A stretch of DNA of 50,499 bases from Thraustochytrium sp. TN22 (lineage: Eukaryota > Sar > Bigyra > Thraustochytrida > Thraustochytriidae). A program made the translations under genes and the position numbers. How positions within the stretch are numbered: the stretch's first letter is position 1; each line of letters begins with the position of its first letter. Location of the stretch: NCBI GenBank assembly GCA_013306675.1, contig JABLUY010000258.1, positions 1 through 50,499 of the forward strand, given 5' to 3'. Shown one piece after another: positions 10,768 to 21,218 of this stretch. The notes under the pieces were generated by a model. The model was not told where the DNA came from and ran no database searches. It saw nothing but the letters and a program-made list of their open reading frames with translations.

Positions 10768-11732
10768 ATGAAGACCATCTCGGCCTCGCGCCTGGTCAAG
10801 GTGCCGGAGGGCGGTACGTGCGCGGGCAGCGGGAGGCGGGGCAGCCGCGAGCAGGCCAGGCAAGGCGAGGCGAGGCAAGGCCGCCGCGGAGGAGGGCCAC
10901 GGCCGGACGCGACCAGCGACGAGCGCGAGGGCGAGCGCGAGGAGAGGGAGGAGGACCGGGAGGACGAGGACGAGGACGACAGCGAGCGCAGCGAAATGGC
11001 AGGAGCAGCGAAACGGCAGGAGCAGCGGCGCGCGCGAGCGCAGGCGCTGCTCCAGGTCGCGCTGGGCGCCTGGCCTGCTCGCCGGCCTCACGGGCTTGGC
11101 CGAGGTGGCGCGCGGGACGTGCGGGGTGGACGGGGCGGGAAGAGCGTGCAGGGCAGGCAGGAGCAGGCAGACTAACCGGACGAGGTTTCGATCGCGCAGT
11201 TGAGGTGTCCATCAAGGCCCGCACGGTCTCCGTCAAGGGCCCGCGCGGCGAGCTGTCCCGCAACTACGACCACCAGTTCCTTGAGATCACTCTTGAGGAG
11301 AAGGAGGATGGCTCCAAGGTGATCAAGGTGCAGAAGTGGCACGGCAACAAGAAGGAGCTGGCCTGCATCCGCTCCATCTGCACGTCGATCATGAACCTCA
11401 TGACCGGCGTCACCAAGGGCTACCGGTACAAGATGCGCCTGGTGTACGCTCACTTTCCCATCAACGCCGTCATCAACGGCAACAAGGAGATTGAGATCCG
11501 CAACTTCCTCGGCCAGAAGAAGGTGTTCCGCGTGAAGATGCGTGCCGACACCACCATCGAGAAGGGCACCGCGCTCAAGGACCAGCTCATCCTTGAGGGC
11601 AACGACGTCGACGCCATCTCCCAGTCGGCCGCCGACATCCAGTGCAAGTGCAAGGTCCGCAACAAGGATATCCGCAAGTTCCTCGACGGTGTGTACGTCT
11701 ATGAGAAGGGCCCTATTGAGGAGGAGGAGTAA
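10768..11732 (+). CDS. RPL9: 60S ribosomal protein uL6 (RPL9), one intron
   Basis: Exon 1 is 10768-10813 and exon 2 is 11200-11732, giving 192 aa, the usual length for eukaryotic L9/uL6. Exon 1 encodes MKTISASRLVKVPEG and splices in phase 1 into VEVSIKARTVSVKGPRG. Family landmarks follow: RYKMRLVYAHFPINAVI, EIRNFLGQKK, DQLILEGNDVDAISQSAA and NKDIRKFLDGVYVYEKG. The intron (10814-11199, 386 bp) starts GTACGT and ends CAG, with a clear ACTAAC branch site at 11171-11176. The frame stays open across much of the intron, so a single-exon reading would give a false long N-terminus. The product is part of the large ribosomal subunit near the P-stalk base. It converges on RRP41, with a 21-bp repeat array between them. 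Confidence 0.95.
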
Positions 11733-12155
11733 GTAACAGCATTTGCCCTGCTCTACTGGTTCGTTGCTTTCTTTCCAGATGTGAGGTTACGGTAGCAAGT
11801 ACAAGAGAAGCCAAAGCGATCGCAACAGCCGGCTACTGCCATTCAACAAGAAACGAGAAGCCGTATGACATGAGACTAGCTTACTTGGCAGAGACTGACT
11901 GTGAGAGAGGGCTTGTGTGTCATTGAGTCCTCGCTCAAGCGTTGGTCTCGCTCCTCGCTCAAGCCAACGCCATCGCAAAAGCAAAGCCCTGCCTGCGGCC
12001 CTGCGGCAGTGCGGCAGTGCGGCAGTGCCACAGTGCGGGCAGTGCGGCAGTGCGGGCAACAAGAAACGAGAAGCTTGTTCGTTTTCCGCATGACATGATA
12101 CAGAAGAGGACGAGACTACTTGACAGAGAGTGAGAGAGGGCTTGTGTCCTTGAGT
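11733..12155. repeat. Imperfect direct duplication and GCAGTGCG-type repeats
   Basis: A block at about 11845-11955 (from AACAAGAAACGAGAAGC through GAGAGAGGGCTTGTGT to CCTCGCTCAAGCG) recurs in altered form at about 12058-12165. Between the two lies a short GGCAGTGC-type tandem (about 11999-12056). It appears to be the seed of the larger array next to it. Confidence 0.6.
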
Positions 12156-12319
12156 CCTCGCTCACGCGTTGGCCGTCCTCGCTCACGCGTTGGCCGTCCT
12201 CGCTCACGCGTTGGCCGTCCTCGCTCACGCGTTGGCCGTCCTCGCTCAAACGTTGGCCGTCCTCGCTCAAACGTGGCCGTCCTCGCTCAAGCGTTGGCCT
12301 CGCTCCTCGCTCACTGGCA
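12156..12319. repeat. 21-bp tandem array between convergent RPL9 and RRP41
   Basis: The unit CCTCGCTCACGCGTTGGCCGT is perfect at 12156-12239 (four copies). It then degenerates through two units with AAACG and a last unit with AAGCG. The array stops about four bases short of the RRP41 stop codon. There are no spacers, so it is a minisatellite and not a CRISPR array. Confidence 0.85.
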
Positions 12320-12322
12320 GAG

Positions 12323-13256
12323 TCAACCGCGCTTGGACACGGCAGCCGCGACGAGCTCGCGCACCTTGCTATCTAGAACCTTGTGGACGAGTTGGCAGCC
12401 GGCCTGCGCCTCCTCGAGCAGCTGCTTGAGCAGCTCCTCCGTGACGCGCACGGAGCTGCTGGCCATGCGCAGCGTCAAGACCTTGGAAGCCTTGGGTAGC
12501 AGCGTCAGCGTCAGCTCCGGGCCGCCGGCCGCCTCCTCGAGGTAATTCAGGTCCAGCAGAGCCGTGTGGTCCAAGAAGCCGACGTTGCAGCACGTCACAA
12601 AGTCGACCATGGGCACGCCGGCGTGAATGAGCGCCAGCGAGACCGCGTTCACACACGCTGCCAGCACGCCGCCGTCCGCCTGCAGAATGTGCACAGTGAT
12701 GTCGATCTGCGACCGCTTGAAGAGCTCCGTCTGGATCACCTGCGTGAAGGTGTCCTCCACAAAGTTCGCCACGGCCAGCGACCGCCTGTCGCCTGAGCCA
12801 CGCCGTGTCGGTACATCATCTTCCGTCAGTACGCCTCGCCCGACTTTGCTCTACCCTGCTTTCTCACTCGCTTGCTCGCGCTTGCTTGCAATGCCCCAAC
12901 CTACCGGCCCTGCGCCGCCTGCGCTCCGTCGTGCTAAAGGGCGCCTGCGAGACTTCGCACTTGACGATGGCCCTATCATGCTTGGCGCTGCGTCGCGTTG
13001 CGTCGCGTCATCCCTCCACGTCAGTGACCTCCTCCTCCTCCTCCTCCTCCTCCTCCTCGCTGTCCTCCGCTACGTACTCGCCGCGCTGCGCGACCTCGCG
13101 CGGGCCGTGCACGATGGCCAGCACCTTGGTCAGGCCCTGGTCGAGCAGCGCCGACCCATCGCAGTCCGCCACGGCCGCGAACTGGCAGCCGATCTTGCGC
13201 ACCTCGTGCCCGCGGCGTCCGTCGCCGCGCAGCCCCGACAGCTGCACGAACTCCAT
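12323..13256 (-). CDS. RRP41: Exosome complex subunit RRP41 (EXOSC4), three exons
   Basis: The exons on the minus strand are 13256-13078, 12987-12905 and 12792-12323, giving 243 aa (human EXOSC4 has 245). Exon 1 starts MEFVQLSGLRGDGRRGHEVRKI and ends at GPREVAQRG. Exon 2 encodes KHDRAIVKC and APFSTTERRR. Exon 3 begins GDRRSLAVANF and carries the RNase PH core (RSQIDITVHILQADGG, EEAAGGPELTL). Intron 1 (13077-12988) has donor GTACGT and intron 2 (12904-12793) has GTAGGT; both hold ACTGAC 33 bases before the acceptor. Spacing between GPRE and DRA matches archaeal Rrp41 after splicing. The product is a ring subunit of the RNA exosome, normally without catalysis in eukaryotes. A poly-GAG tract inside intron 1 could be misread as a Glu-rich exon. 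Confidence 0.92.
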
Positions 13257-13963
13257 CTCGCTGCCGCGCCGCGCCGCGCGCGCCCCTGGCTGGTCTTCTC
13301 GCTCTGCCCGCCACGAGTCCCGCCGCCATCGCCGTCGCTACTTATGCCGTCCGCCTGGCTGCTGTGGCGCCTTGCCGCTGCCAGCCATGGCGAGCGCGCC
13401 TGCCCAGGCCGTCAGACAAGACGCGGCGCCAGCGCGGCCCGGGCCGAGCTGGAGCTCCTCACAGACGAGCGGTCCGAGCTTCGTGAAACATACATTCCGT
13501 GGTACGTGAGGTATACCTACGTGCTGCTGCCGCCGTGTCTTTGCCGCCTCATGGCACAGCGGCCCGACGTGGAGACGTCAAGGCGGAAGGCCAATCGAAG
13601 GCCTCTTTGCAAAAGCTGTGAAGGCCCGTTGTGTGAACACGATTAGGTGTCTTCTATTACTTTCCCAATTTACAAGCATCTCACGGCGTATCGAGGTCAC
13701 CTCAAAACCGGACGTCATCTTCGCGCTTCGCCGCTTGGCAGGCCAGGAGGCTCGTTCGCGCGGCCCCAAGCACGTCACTGACAGTTCGGTAGACTTTTTG
13801 CCGCCCACCGCGTTTCGACTTCAAGTTTCCCTGCTGCTGCGGTACGGGAAGCAGCTTGCAGGGCCAGAGCAAGTAACTTACCTGCGTGGAATGTGAAAGA
13901 AACTGGAGGTCAATGAGGAAAAGGCGGCGGGGAAACAGAAGGACTTCTTACCAACCAAATCAC
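13257..13963. other. Intergenic region upstream of RRP41
   Basis: This 0.7-kb space contains the RRP41 promoter and the 3' flank of the next minus-strand gene. It is less GC-biased near 13,620-13,690 and 13,900-13,960. I see no gene or repeat. Confidence 0.5.
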
Positions 13964-15661
13964 TCAAAAGGCCGTGAGGCCGAAGACCTTGAGCTTGGGA
14001 CTCGTCGCACGAGGATCGTCGACGGAGCAGACGCGGATGAACTTGGCGCAGCCTTCAGAGCCGCCTTCCTTGAGCTGGACGAGGCGGTTGGTGCCCTCCG
14101 ACGAGTGGTCCTCCCACTTGCAGCTGAGGCGCACCGGGGTGCCTACGACAGCATAGTTTTCCTGCTGCGGGCACGACTGCAGCAGGCTCACCTCGGCGAC
14201 GCCAATCATGTCGTAGGTGTGGAGCAGTTCGATCATGTAGACGAAGATGGGGCTGGAGGTGGACAGGTTGAGGGTCAGACAGGCGCCTTGGGTAGTGGTC
14301 ATGGCGGCCCGCGGTTTGCGCGGAACATCTGTCGTATATGACCATCCCCTGGACACCGCTGCCACGACGTGCGCCCTGTATTCCTTGGTTTGTTTAAGGT
14401 TCATCTTGAGGGGCTTGGCGGATCGGAGCACTGTGTCAATGTGCTCACCCATAGCAAGGGGTGGGGGGAGGTCTGCAGAGCCGAAGTGGTCCGCCTTGTA
14501 CAGAGTGGCCGGGTCGGCGGCCCTGAAGCGCTTGTACATCTCGTCAAGCGCCCAGGAGAGCACTGAGGCGGTGATGTTGTGACCGAACTTTGTCGGATGT
14601 AGCCCGTCGTTGATGAAGCACTCCTTGCGGAATTCAAGGACCTCCTGTTGCCAGCCTGGGCCGGCCATGCGCATGAGATCGATCTGCGGGACGTCGTAGT
14701 ACTCGAGCACCTCCAGGTGGATGTCGCTCGAATCCGTCCGAAATGGAGCATCATATGGCCTCCGCGTTGAGATCTCCAGCCAAAATAGGGCTACGTTCGG
14801 ATACGCGGAGCGCAAGTGGCGTGGGATGGCCTCATTCCAGAACGAGACTGCGGCCTTGGTTTCTTGTCCGGCCTGAGGCGGCGACCGCTCCACGTCGTTT
14901 GCACCCACGTCCATGATGACAAGGTGTGCCTTCTCCAGGTGAGCCTTCACGTCGGCATCGACCATGCGCTTGAAATGGTGGTCTGCGCCGACAGAAGTCT
15001 TGCTCAAGTTGATCACCGAGTGCTCACCCTCGCACGGGTGACGCGTGTTGAGGATATGGCTCAGACGGTTTATCCAAGTGTCCTTGCCGCCATCTGGATG
15101 GTCCGGATCCTTTTTATTGCCAGACCACCCAATGCCGATGGAGCCCCCAATCGCGACCACCGTTGTGCACTCTCCCTGGCTGAGTTTCGTGAAGAATTGC
15201 GAAAAGCGGCTCTCGTCGCCCAGGTTGGTCAGGCTCTTGGCGCACGCGTTCGCCGTCAGGTCTTCAGGTCGAAACTTGCACAAGGGTTTGATTTCGCCGA
15301 TATGAGAGCCGTCCAGCTCCTGGGCCCAGCACGGCGCGTGCGCTGCACTGGTAAGCTTCGGCGACGCCGAAGGCGACGACATCGACGATGACGGCTGTGG
15401 CGGCCACGTCGGAAGTGGCTGCGATGGAGACTCAGGCGACAGCGGCTGCGACTGCTGCGTCGGCATCTCGTGCTGCGTGCCCTGCGTGGCGCTGGCCACG
15501 TCATGCTGGACCAGGTCAACTTCCACGCCCCTTAGCGCGCTTGCCGGTGCACTCGTGGTCAGCGCATGGGCGAGAAGCATCGCAAGCAGCACGAGCAGGC
15601 CCCACGCGACCCACGGGCGCACGCGCACATAGCCATCCTGCTCCTTGTCCTCGTTGTCCAC
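13964..15661 (-). CDS. Membrane-anchored SGNH-hydrolase-like protein (5' end unresolved)
   Basis: The frame is open from 15661 (a GTG) to the stop at 13964, about 565 aa. No ATG occurs in frame between 15661 and the upstream stop at 15790-15788. The first in-frame ATG (15580) falls inside the membrane span, so an unseen upstream exon probably supplies the start. A short polar N-terminus precedes one transmembrane helix (VAWGLLVLLAMLLAHAL), a type II anchor, then a Ser/Pro/Gln-rich stem. The catalytic region shows SGNH-like blocks: VVAIGGSIGIGWSG with Ser in GGS, a VGAND motif, and DGLHPTKFGHN with the Asp-x-x-His pair. A C-terminal beta-rich region of about 140 aa follows. The protein likely acts in the Golgi lumen or outside the cell on acetylated glycans or lipids; that role is inferred from topology only. 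Confidence 0.75.
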   Translation of the reverse strand: MDNEDKEQDGYVRVRPWVAWGLLVLLAMLLAHALTTSAPASALRGVEVDLVQHDVASATQGTQHEMPTQQSQPLSPESPSQPLPTWPPQPSSSMSSPSASPKLTSAAHAPCWAQELDGSHIGEIKPLCKFRPEDLTANACAKSLTNLGDESRFSQFFTKLSQGECTTVVAIGGSIGIGWSGNKKDPDHPDGGKDTWINRLSHILNTRHPCEGEHSVINLSKTSVGADHHFKRMVDADVKAHLEKAHLVIMDVGANDVERSPPQAGQETKAAVSFWNEAIPRHLRSAYPNVALFWLEISTRRPYDAPFRTDSSDIHLEVLEYYDVPQIDLMRMAGPGWQQEVLEFRKECFINDGLHPTKFGHNITASVLSWALDEMYKRFRAADPATLYKADHFGSADLPPPLAMGEHIDTVLRSAKPLKMNLKQTKEYRAHVVAAVSRGWSYTTDVPRKPRAAMTTTQGACLTLNLSTSSPIFVYMIELLHTYDMIGVAEVSLLQSCPQQENYAVVGTPVRLSCKWEDHSSEGTNRLVQLKEGGSEGCAKFIRVCSVDDPRATSPKLKVFGLTAF

Positions 15662-16491
15662 GCCTCGGCGCTGTATTGCGCTGCTCTCCTTGTTTGGGCC
15701 GCAACGCGCTCTGCGCCCGCGGTGGCGGCTGCGCCGCCCCCTGACGCGCGCGTCGCGCGCTGCGCCGCCTACGCCGCCCCGGACGAGCTACCCGCTTCGT
15801 CACCTCTGTCAGCTCCGTCAACTTCGAGCTTTGCTCGCTGGCGCTTCACGTGCTCCTCCGGCCGGCCGGAGCCTCTGTCCAGGCCCGAGTGCAAGTGCGT
15901 GTCCAGCCTGAGCGAGGGCGCGCGCGCCACGTGTCGGTCGAGACCGTGACCTAACTTAAGTTAGTTCAAGTTACACTGCCTCTGCCCGTGCGAAACATAA
16001 CTAGTTTTTCCAACTGTAATAGGCCCGAAAGTGGACTTTGACGACTGCGCCACTGTGCATTCGGAGTTCCGACCGCCCCGCGTCAAGTTGGACTCGCGAG
16101 CTCGAAGTGGCGCTGCCGGGCCAGGCCACGGCTGCTTGCTCAAAGCAGCTCAAGTGTGTGCGCAAGATGTCTGGTGCCATCACCAGCAAGTGCGCCTAAC
16201 TAATGTCTCCTGCGGGGCACGATGCAGGATGCCGCGCCATGTGCAAGTCCGCACAACAATGATCAGCCAGGGTTGAAAAACTCTATCTTGAGCAGTCGTG
16301 ATGATCAGTATCAGCATCAGGCATCAGAGCCCGCAGAGCCCGCGGGGTCTCAGGCACGGCCAGACATGCGCCACATCGTCTCATGGCCTGAGTCAGGCAC
16401 AGCAGCCAAAGCATGTGTCACGCATCGTCTCTCAGACTCAGAGTCAGCAGGTGTCCGTCGCACAGGCACGGTCGAGCATGCCGTCGCATCG
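15662..16491. other. Intergenic region with 14-bp palindrome
   Basis: The space upstream of the membrane SGNH gene may hide its first exon. A perfect palindrome CTAACTTAAGTTAG lies at 15951-15964 in an unusually AT-rich patch. CAT/CAG-rich words fill 16,300-16,490, the 3' flank of the transporter gene. Confidence 0.5.
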
Positions 16492-18165
16492 TCAGGACTC
16501 GGCGGCGTGTTGAAGGCTGACGACGATGGACCAGAGGCCGGTGATGGGGAAGAAGATGAGAATGCAAGCGATGAGCATGAGCTCAGAGCGGGCGAGCGGA
16601 CGGCGCACGCGTAGGAGTTCTGCAGAGGGCAGGAGAGCCGGGCCAGGGGAGGAGAGCGAGACGGAGGAGGACGGCGAGGCCAGGAGAGGGTCGTCGTCTA
16701 GAGCCTCCGGGTCGCGGTGGCCGGGCCAGAGCGCAATGAGCGCGATGCAGGTGGGGAAGACGTAGGAGAAGCCGACTACGGCGCCGCCGCCGGTGACGGC
16801 GAAGACGGTTTTGATGCTGGGCACGCCGAGTGCCACAACGTATTGCACGGCCATGAGGCAGACGGTGACGAGCAGGCGCCAGCGGCGCCTGTGCGGGAGG
16901 CGGAAGATGGCGAGCACCGTGGCGCGCAGAGGGTGCTCGAGCAGCGGCAGGCAGAGAAAGCAGCAGAGCGCGATGGAGGCGCGCGCCGTGTTGATGCCGT
17001 CGTCTGTGGGCGAGAAGTTGTTGAGGATGTTGCCCTGGGTGTCCGGGCCGAACAGCGCAAAGCCGGAGACACCGAGGAGCGCGTAGAGCACGAAGCAGGT
17101 GACGATGGAGCCGATCAGCACGAGGCGCCAGGTGCGCACGTTGCGCTGCGCGGGCGGCAGGCTGCGAAAGAGCGGCACGCAGTTGAAGTGGAAGACGTAG
17201 GAAAAGTTGAAGATGGAGAGGCCGACGACGAAGCCCTCCCAGCGCGAGAGCGCCGGGCAGGCGGCGTCCCAGAGCCCGGGCTGGCGGCCCTCGCCGCGTG
17301 CCAGCGCGCTCAGACCGCGCGCGCTCACCACGACGATCATGTAGACAGAAAACGCGAAGCCGAGCATGCTCGTGTAGCGCAGGCTGCTGAGGCGGCGGCG
17401 CAGCGACAGCGGGAGCGAGACCGCCAGCACGAGCGCGCCCGTGACGACCTCGGCGCTCGCGTACCAGGGCAGCGGCTGGCCGTGCTCGTACTCTGGGCCG
17501 AGCATGCGAGCCGCCAGATCGGGCCAGACCTCCTTGCCGATGGCAATGTACGCGCAACAGCCGCCAAAGAGCCCCAGCGCGTTCGTCCCGTTCACGACCC
17601 AGCGCACCGTGGCCTCGCGGCGCCGCACCCAGGGCTGCGCCGAGGACCTGCACGCGTGCAGCGCAAGGCCCTCGTACGAGTCAAAGTCCTGCGCCGACGT
17701 CAGATAGCTCCGCACGAAGATGTCGCCCGTGAAGAAGGTCAGCGCCGACACCGCCAGCAGCGTCAGCAGCCCCGGCAGCACGCCCAGGCACTGAAAGGCC
17801 GCCGCCAGCGACATGAGCCCCGTGCCGATCACCGACATGACCAGCGTGAACGCGGCGCCCAGCGGCGACAGGTGGTGCTTGCCCTCTGCGTCCGACACCA
17901 CGCTCCCTGCCACCGACACGCCCGCCGCCGCGTCCTCCTCGTCCAGCGCGAGCAGCGCGCCGGCCGCCGCGCCGGCGGCGCCGCCGTGATGCTCATCCAG
18001 CCGCCGCCACTCCTCCTCCGACGACCCGGACGACCCGGGCGACCCGGGCGCCCCGGGCCGGCGGTCCGCGCGCGCCCCGCCCGCCATCGCCGCCGCCCCG
18101 CGCGCGCCGCCTCCGAGCTCGCCACCCGGCTTTGCCTCGCCTCGCCTCGGCCGCGCCATCCTCAT
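16492..18165 (-). CDS. Amino-acid transporter, AAAP/SLC38-type
   Basis: The gene encodes 557 aa from the ATG at 18165 (a second Met two codons later is equally possible). The N-terminal 110 residues are hydrophilic and Gly/Arg/Glu-rich. The first membrane helix carries the Aa_trans signature (HLSPLGAAFTLVMSVIGTGLMSL). About eleven helices follow, including NGTNALGLFGGCCAYIAIGKEVWP, VVGLSIFNFSYVFHFNCVPLFRSL and the late GGGAVVGFSYVFPTCIALIAL. The family imports or exports neutral amino acids by H+ or Na+ symport at the plasma membrane or vacuole; substrate and membrane cannot be told from the sequence. It diverges from the Kintoun-like gene across a 1-kb space. Confidence 0.88.
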   Translation of the reverse strand: MRMARPRRGEAKPGGELGGGARGAAAMAGGARADRRPGAPGSPGSSGSSEEEWRRLDEHHGGAAGAAAGALLALDEEDAAAGVSVAGSVVSDAEGKHHLSPLGAAFTLVMSVIGTGLMSLAAAFQCLGVLPGLLTLLAVSALTFFTGDIFVRSYLTSAQDFDSYEGLALHACRSSAQPWVRRREATVRWVVNGTNALGLFGGCCAYIAIGKEVWPDLAARMLGPEYEHGQPLPWYASAEVVTGALVLAVSLPLSLRRRLSSLRYTSMLGFAFSVYMIVVVSARGLSALARGEGRQPGLWDAACPALSRWEGFVVGLSIFNFSYVFHFNCVPLFRSLPPAQRNVRTWRLVLIGSIVTCFVLYALLGVSGFALFGPDTQGNILNNFSPTDDGINTARASIALCCFLCLPLLEHPLRATVLAIFRLPHRRRWRLLVTVCLMAVQYVVALGVPSIKTVFAVTGGGAVVGFSYVFPTCIALIALWPGHRDPEALDDDPLLASPSSSVSLSSPGPALLPSAELLRVRRPLARSELMLIACILIFFPITGLWSIVVSLQHAAES

Positions 18166-19188
18166 CGCCCATCACCCTGGCCACGCCCATGACGTCCATC
18201 ATGCCGGGCGCCGCCAGCGCTGCGCGGCGCCGCCTGCGCCTCGGCGGGCGTGACCGAGGTTCGCCGTGCAGTCACTGCAGTGCAGTGGCGCCCCGCCGCC
18301 GCGAGGTGCCGCGCGGGCCTTTTTGTGCAGCGAGCGCTTGAGCTGCGCCGCCGGAGTGGCGAGACCTGGAGGCCTTCAAAGTCGTGGCGCTGCAGTGCCG
18401 GTCGCCGTGCAGCTGCAGCTCGTAGGCGACGCAGGGCGCGGGCCTGACGACCAGGCGTGATGCGAGGGGGAGGTGAACGCCGAGCAGAGCGGGAGGGAGG
18501 AGGCGGCTTCGGCCCCCACGCGGGCGACACCGCATGGCATTGGACAGCGCGGCGCTGCGACCAGCGCCACTGCCTGCCTGCCTCCTGTGCGACTACCGCC
18601 GCGCTCAGCGGCGCGCTGCGACCTTCCTTCCTCTGACAGGAGCCTTGTTGGGGACGGCTGTGAAGATTGTTTACCACTCATGGTCGTGACGGTCCCACTG
18701 CACGGAGCCGGAGCCGGAGCTGCCGGACCACTGGCACTGGCAGGCAACAAAGAGCAGCCAGAAGCTTCACCAAGCTGCGCATCGGTGCCGGGCCCTTCGT
18801 GATCGTGGTCGTCGCAGCGCGCCGGTCATCCGTGTCTTTCTTGCTCGCGCGTCCGAGTCCGAGTCCGAGTCGGAGTCCGAGTCTTGCGCGATGATGCGCA
18901 TCCATCGAGAACTCGCAGGCAAGCGAATTGGAGGCGGCTCTCGCCATCCGGCCGCCATCCGAGCTTCGCGCCGGTCGGCCAGCGCCCGCCCGCCCCGCCC
19001 ACGCGCGCGCCGCGGCTCGGGCCTGGGTCGGGCGGGACCCGCTTGCCCGGGTTCTGCCAGTGGGCTCCGGCGCCATGGCGAGTCGGGCCCTCAACAGAAC
19101 CCAACGGCCGGCAACGCCAGGCGAGGCGAGGCGAGGCGAGGCGAGGCGAGGCGCGGCGCGCGCGAGGCGGGCTTCCGGGCGCGGGAGG
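18166..19188. other. Divergent upstream region with CGAGTC and GAGGC repeats
   Basis: The 1-kb space between the transporter (-) and the PIH1 gene (+) contains a GTCCGA hexamer run (18851-18883) and a GCGAG/GAGGC pentamer run (19119-19152) just before the PIH1 start. No gene is seen. Confidence 0.55.
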
Positions 19189-20535
19189 ATGGCGGGCGCG
19201 GGCGGCCCGCGCAAGGTGTCGGAGATGCCGGACGAGGTGTTCGCGGCGTGCGTGGAGGCGGCGATGAAGAGCGGCCAGGAGCAGATCAAGATGACGGCGG
19301 AGGAGCGCGACAAGTTCATGACGGCCATGGCCAAGCCGGAGTTCACGACGCTCATGAAGGAGTACATGGACGAGATCTCCGACCCAAAGTACCGCGCGGA
19401 GCAGGAGGCGTACCTGCGGCAGCTGGAGAGGGATAACCAGGTGCCGGAAAACGTGCGCCTGGCGCACCCCAAGGCGGGCTTCGCGGTCAAGGCGAAGCGG
19501 CTGGAGGCAGGCAAGGAGGCAGGCAAGGTCTTCATCAACGTGTGCAGCCTGGAGGAGCTGGAGCGGCCCAGCGCGACGCGCGGCGACAAGGGGGTCAACT
19601 GGAGCCTGCCGTACTCCCTGGGCCCGCTGCGCCACGAGAAGGACAACCGCGGCGAGGCACAGCCCACTTTTGACTTCGCGCTGCACCCGGACGTTGTGCA
19701 GCGCTGCGGGCGCGACGATCGCTTCCGCAAGATGGTGGTGGACACCGCGCTGGACGCCGTGGACCGCCGCATCGCCGAGGTCATGAAGGCCGACGTCAAG
19801 CTGCAGCGCCACACTGTGCGGGTGCTGCAGAACGTCGCCTGCATCGGCGAGAAGCCCGCCATCATGCAGATTGGCGCCAAGGCGGGCGGCGCGGGCCCGG
19901 CGGCGCAGGCCGCAAACTCGCCAGCGACCAAGGCAAAGGCCGGGAAGGACGCCAAGGCCGAGGCCGCACAGCCTGCCGCAGGGAACGCGAGCGCGCCGCA
20001 GCAGAAGGAGGCACCGGAACGCCCCGCAAACGAGCCCAAGTACACCATCAGCCACCGCGGCAAGCTAGACCTGACCGATTTCTGCAACGACAACCGCGTG
20101 CGCGAGGCGAGTCGGCGACCCAAGGAGCTCGTCATCCGCGTGCAGGTGCCCAAGCTCAAGTCTGCCAAGTACATTGACATTGAGACTTCATCCGGCACCT
20201 TTCGCCTGCAGACCGTGGCCGGTGCGCCCGCTGACTACTGCCTGAACCTCGACCTCCCCTACCCTGTGAAGGAAGACGATGGCTCGGCCAAGTTCGACAA
20301 GTCCGCACGAATTCTCGAGGTCGTGCTGCCGGTTGAGCCACCCTCTGCCGAGGCGCTCGAGCGCGAGCGCGAGCGTGCGGCCGCTCTGGCGCCGAGGCCC
20401 AAGGCCGACGAGCCGCCACGCGCGCTGGTGGAGGAGTTGCCGTCTGCGTCTCCGGCTGAAAAGGACGAGATCCAGGACGACGAGACCGAGCACAAGGAAC
20501 ACGCTGTTGACGAGGTGGAGGGTGGTCATCATCAT

Positions 20536-20567
<32 letters not shown>

Positions 20568-21126
20568 GGTTGCAGAAGAGGTGAAGCCACCCGAGGTGCT
20601 GGAGGACGCTAATCAGCAGCTGGAGCAGGAGCAGGAGCAGGAGCAAGTCTCGGAGGTCTCGGAGGACCCGGAGAAGAAGAGGCTTGCAGAGATTATTGCC
20701 ATGGCCAAGGCCGCCGCACTGCAGCCACTGCCTCGCGCCGAAGACAACGAGAATGTCACCGCCGCTGCCGAGCCGCAGGAGCAGCCCGTTTCTGGGACGC
20801 AAGAGCAGGCATCGGAGATCGCCGAGCCGCAGGAGGTGCCAAGCCCAGAGGACTGGGTGGACCTGGAGGCAAGCGAGGAGGACGCCGGTGACTTTGTCGC
20901 CAGCAACACGTTCGCCGGTGCCAGGCCAGGCTTTGTATTCAAGCTGGGCGCGCGCGGCCTCGGGTACTACCTGGACGAGCGGGCGACGGCAACGACGTCC
21001 TCTTGCGCTGCGACCCCTCCGGCGCCCACGCCAGCTCCGACTCGAGCGCCCGAGCCAGCGCCCGTGGCGCCGGCGCCGGCTTCGCGACTTACCCTGCGGA
21101 ACAAGGCCATCTTCGAGCTGGACTGA
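19189..21126 (+). CDS. DNAAF2: PIH1-family dynein assembly factor, Kintoun-like (DNAAF2)
   Basis: The ATG at 19189 gives 645 aa. The frame stays open further upstream with another ATG near 19075, but conserved sequence begins only with this start. Residues 20-220 form a PIH1 domain (FINVCSLEELERPSA, VNWSLPYSLGPLRHEKD, FDFALHPDVV). After an Ala/Lys-rich linker, a CS-like domain (about 280-385) shows YCLNLDLPYPVKEDDG, AKFDKSARILEVVLPV. The C-terminal 250 residues are acidic, with a poly-Gln run (20,536-20,565) and a short conserved-looking end (FVFKLGARGLGYYLDE). Kintoun works with HSP90/HSP70 in the cytoplasm to preassemble axonemal dynein arms. This two-domain order fits Kintoun better than PIH1D1, but another PIH1 paralogue is possible. 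It implies flagellate stages. Confidence 0.78.
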
Positions 21127-21218
21127 CAGTGACCACACGATTGCAAACACAGATGAAAGGCTTGTTTCTCTCGCAACCAACACATACACACTCGCAACCA
21201 ACACCACGGTGGCGAGGA

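Noticed and set aside
12156-12319. Possible CRISPR-like array
   Set aside because: Units are directly adjacent without spacers, and the context is a eukaryotic genome.
16717-18192. Long plus-strand frame over the amino-acid transporter
   Set aside because: It is composed of Arg/Glu/Ala/His-rich low-complexity peptide, opposite a protein with clear membrane helices.
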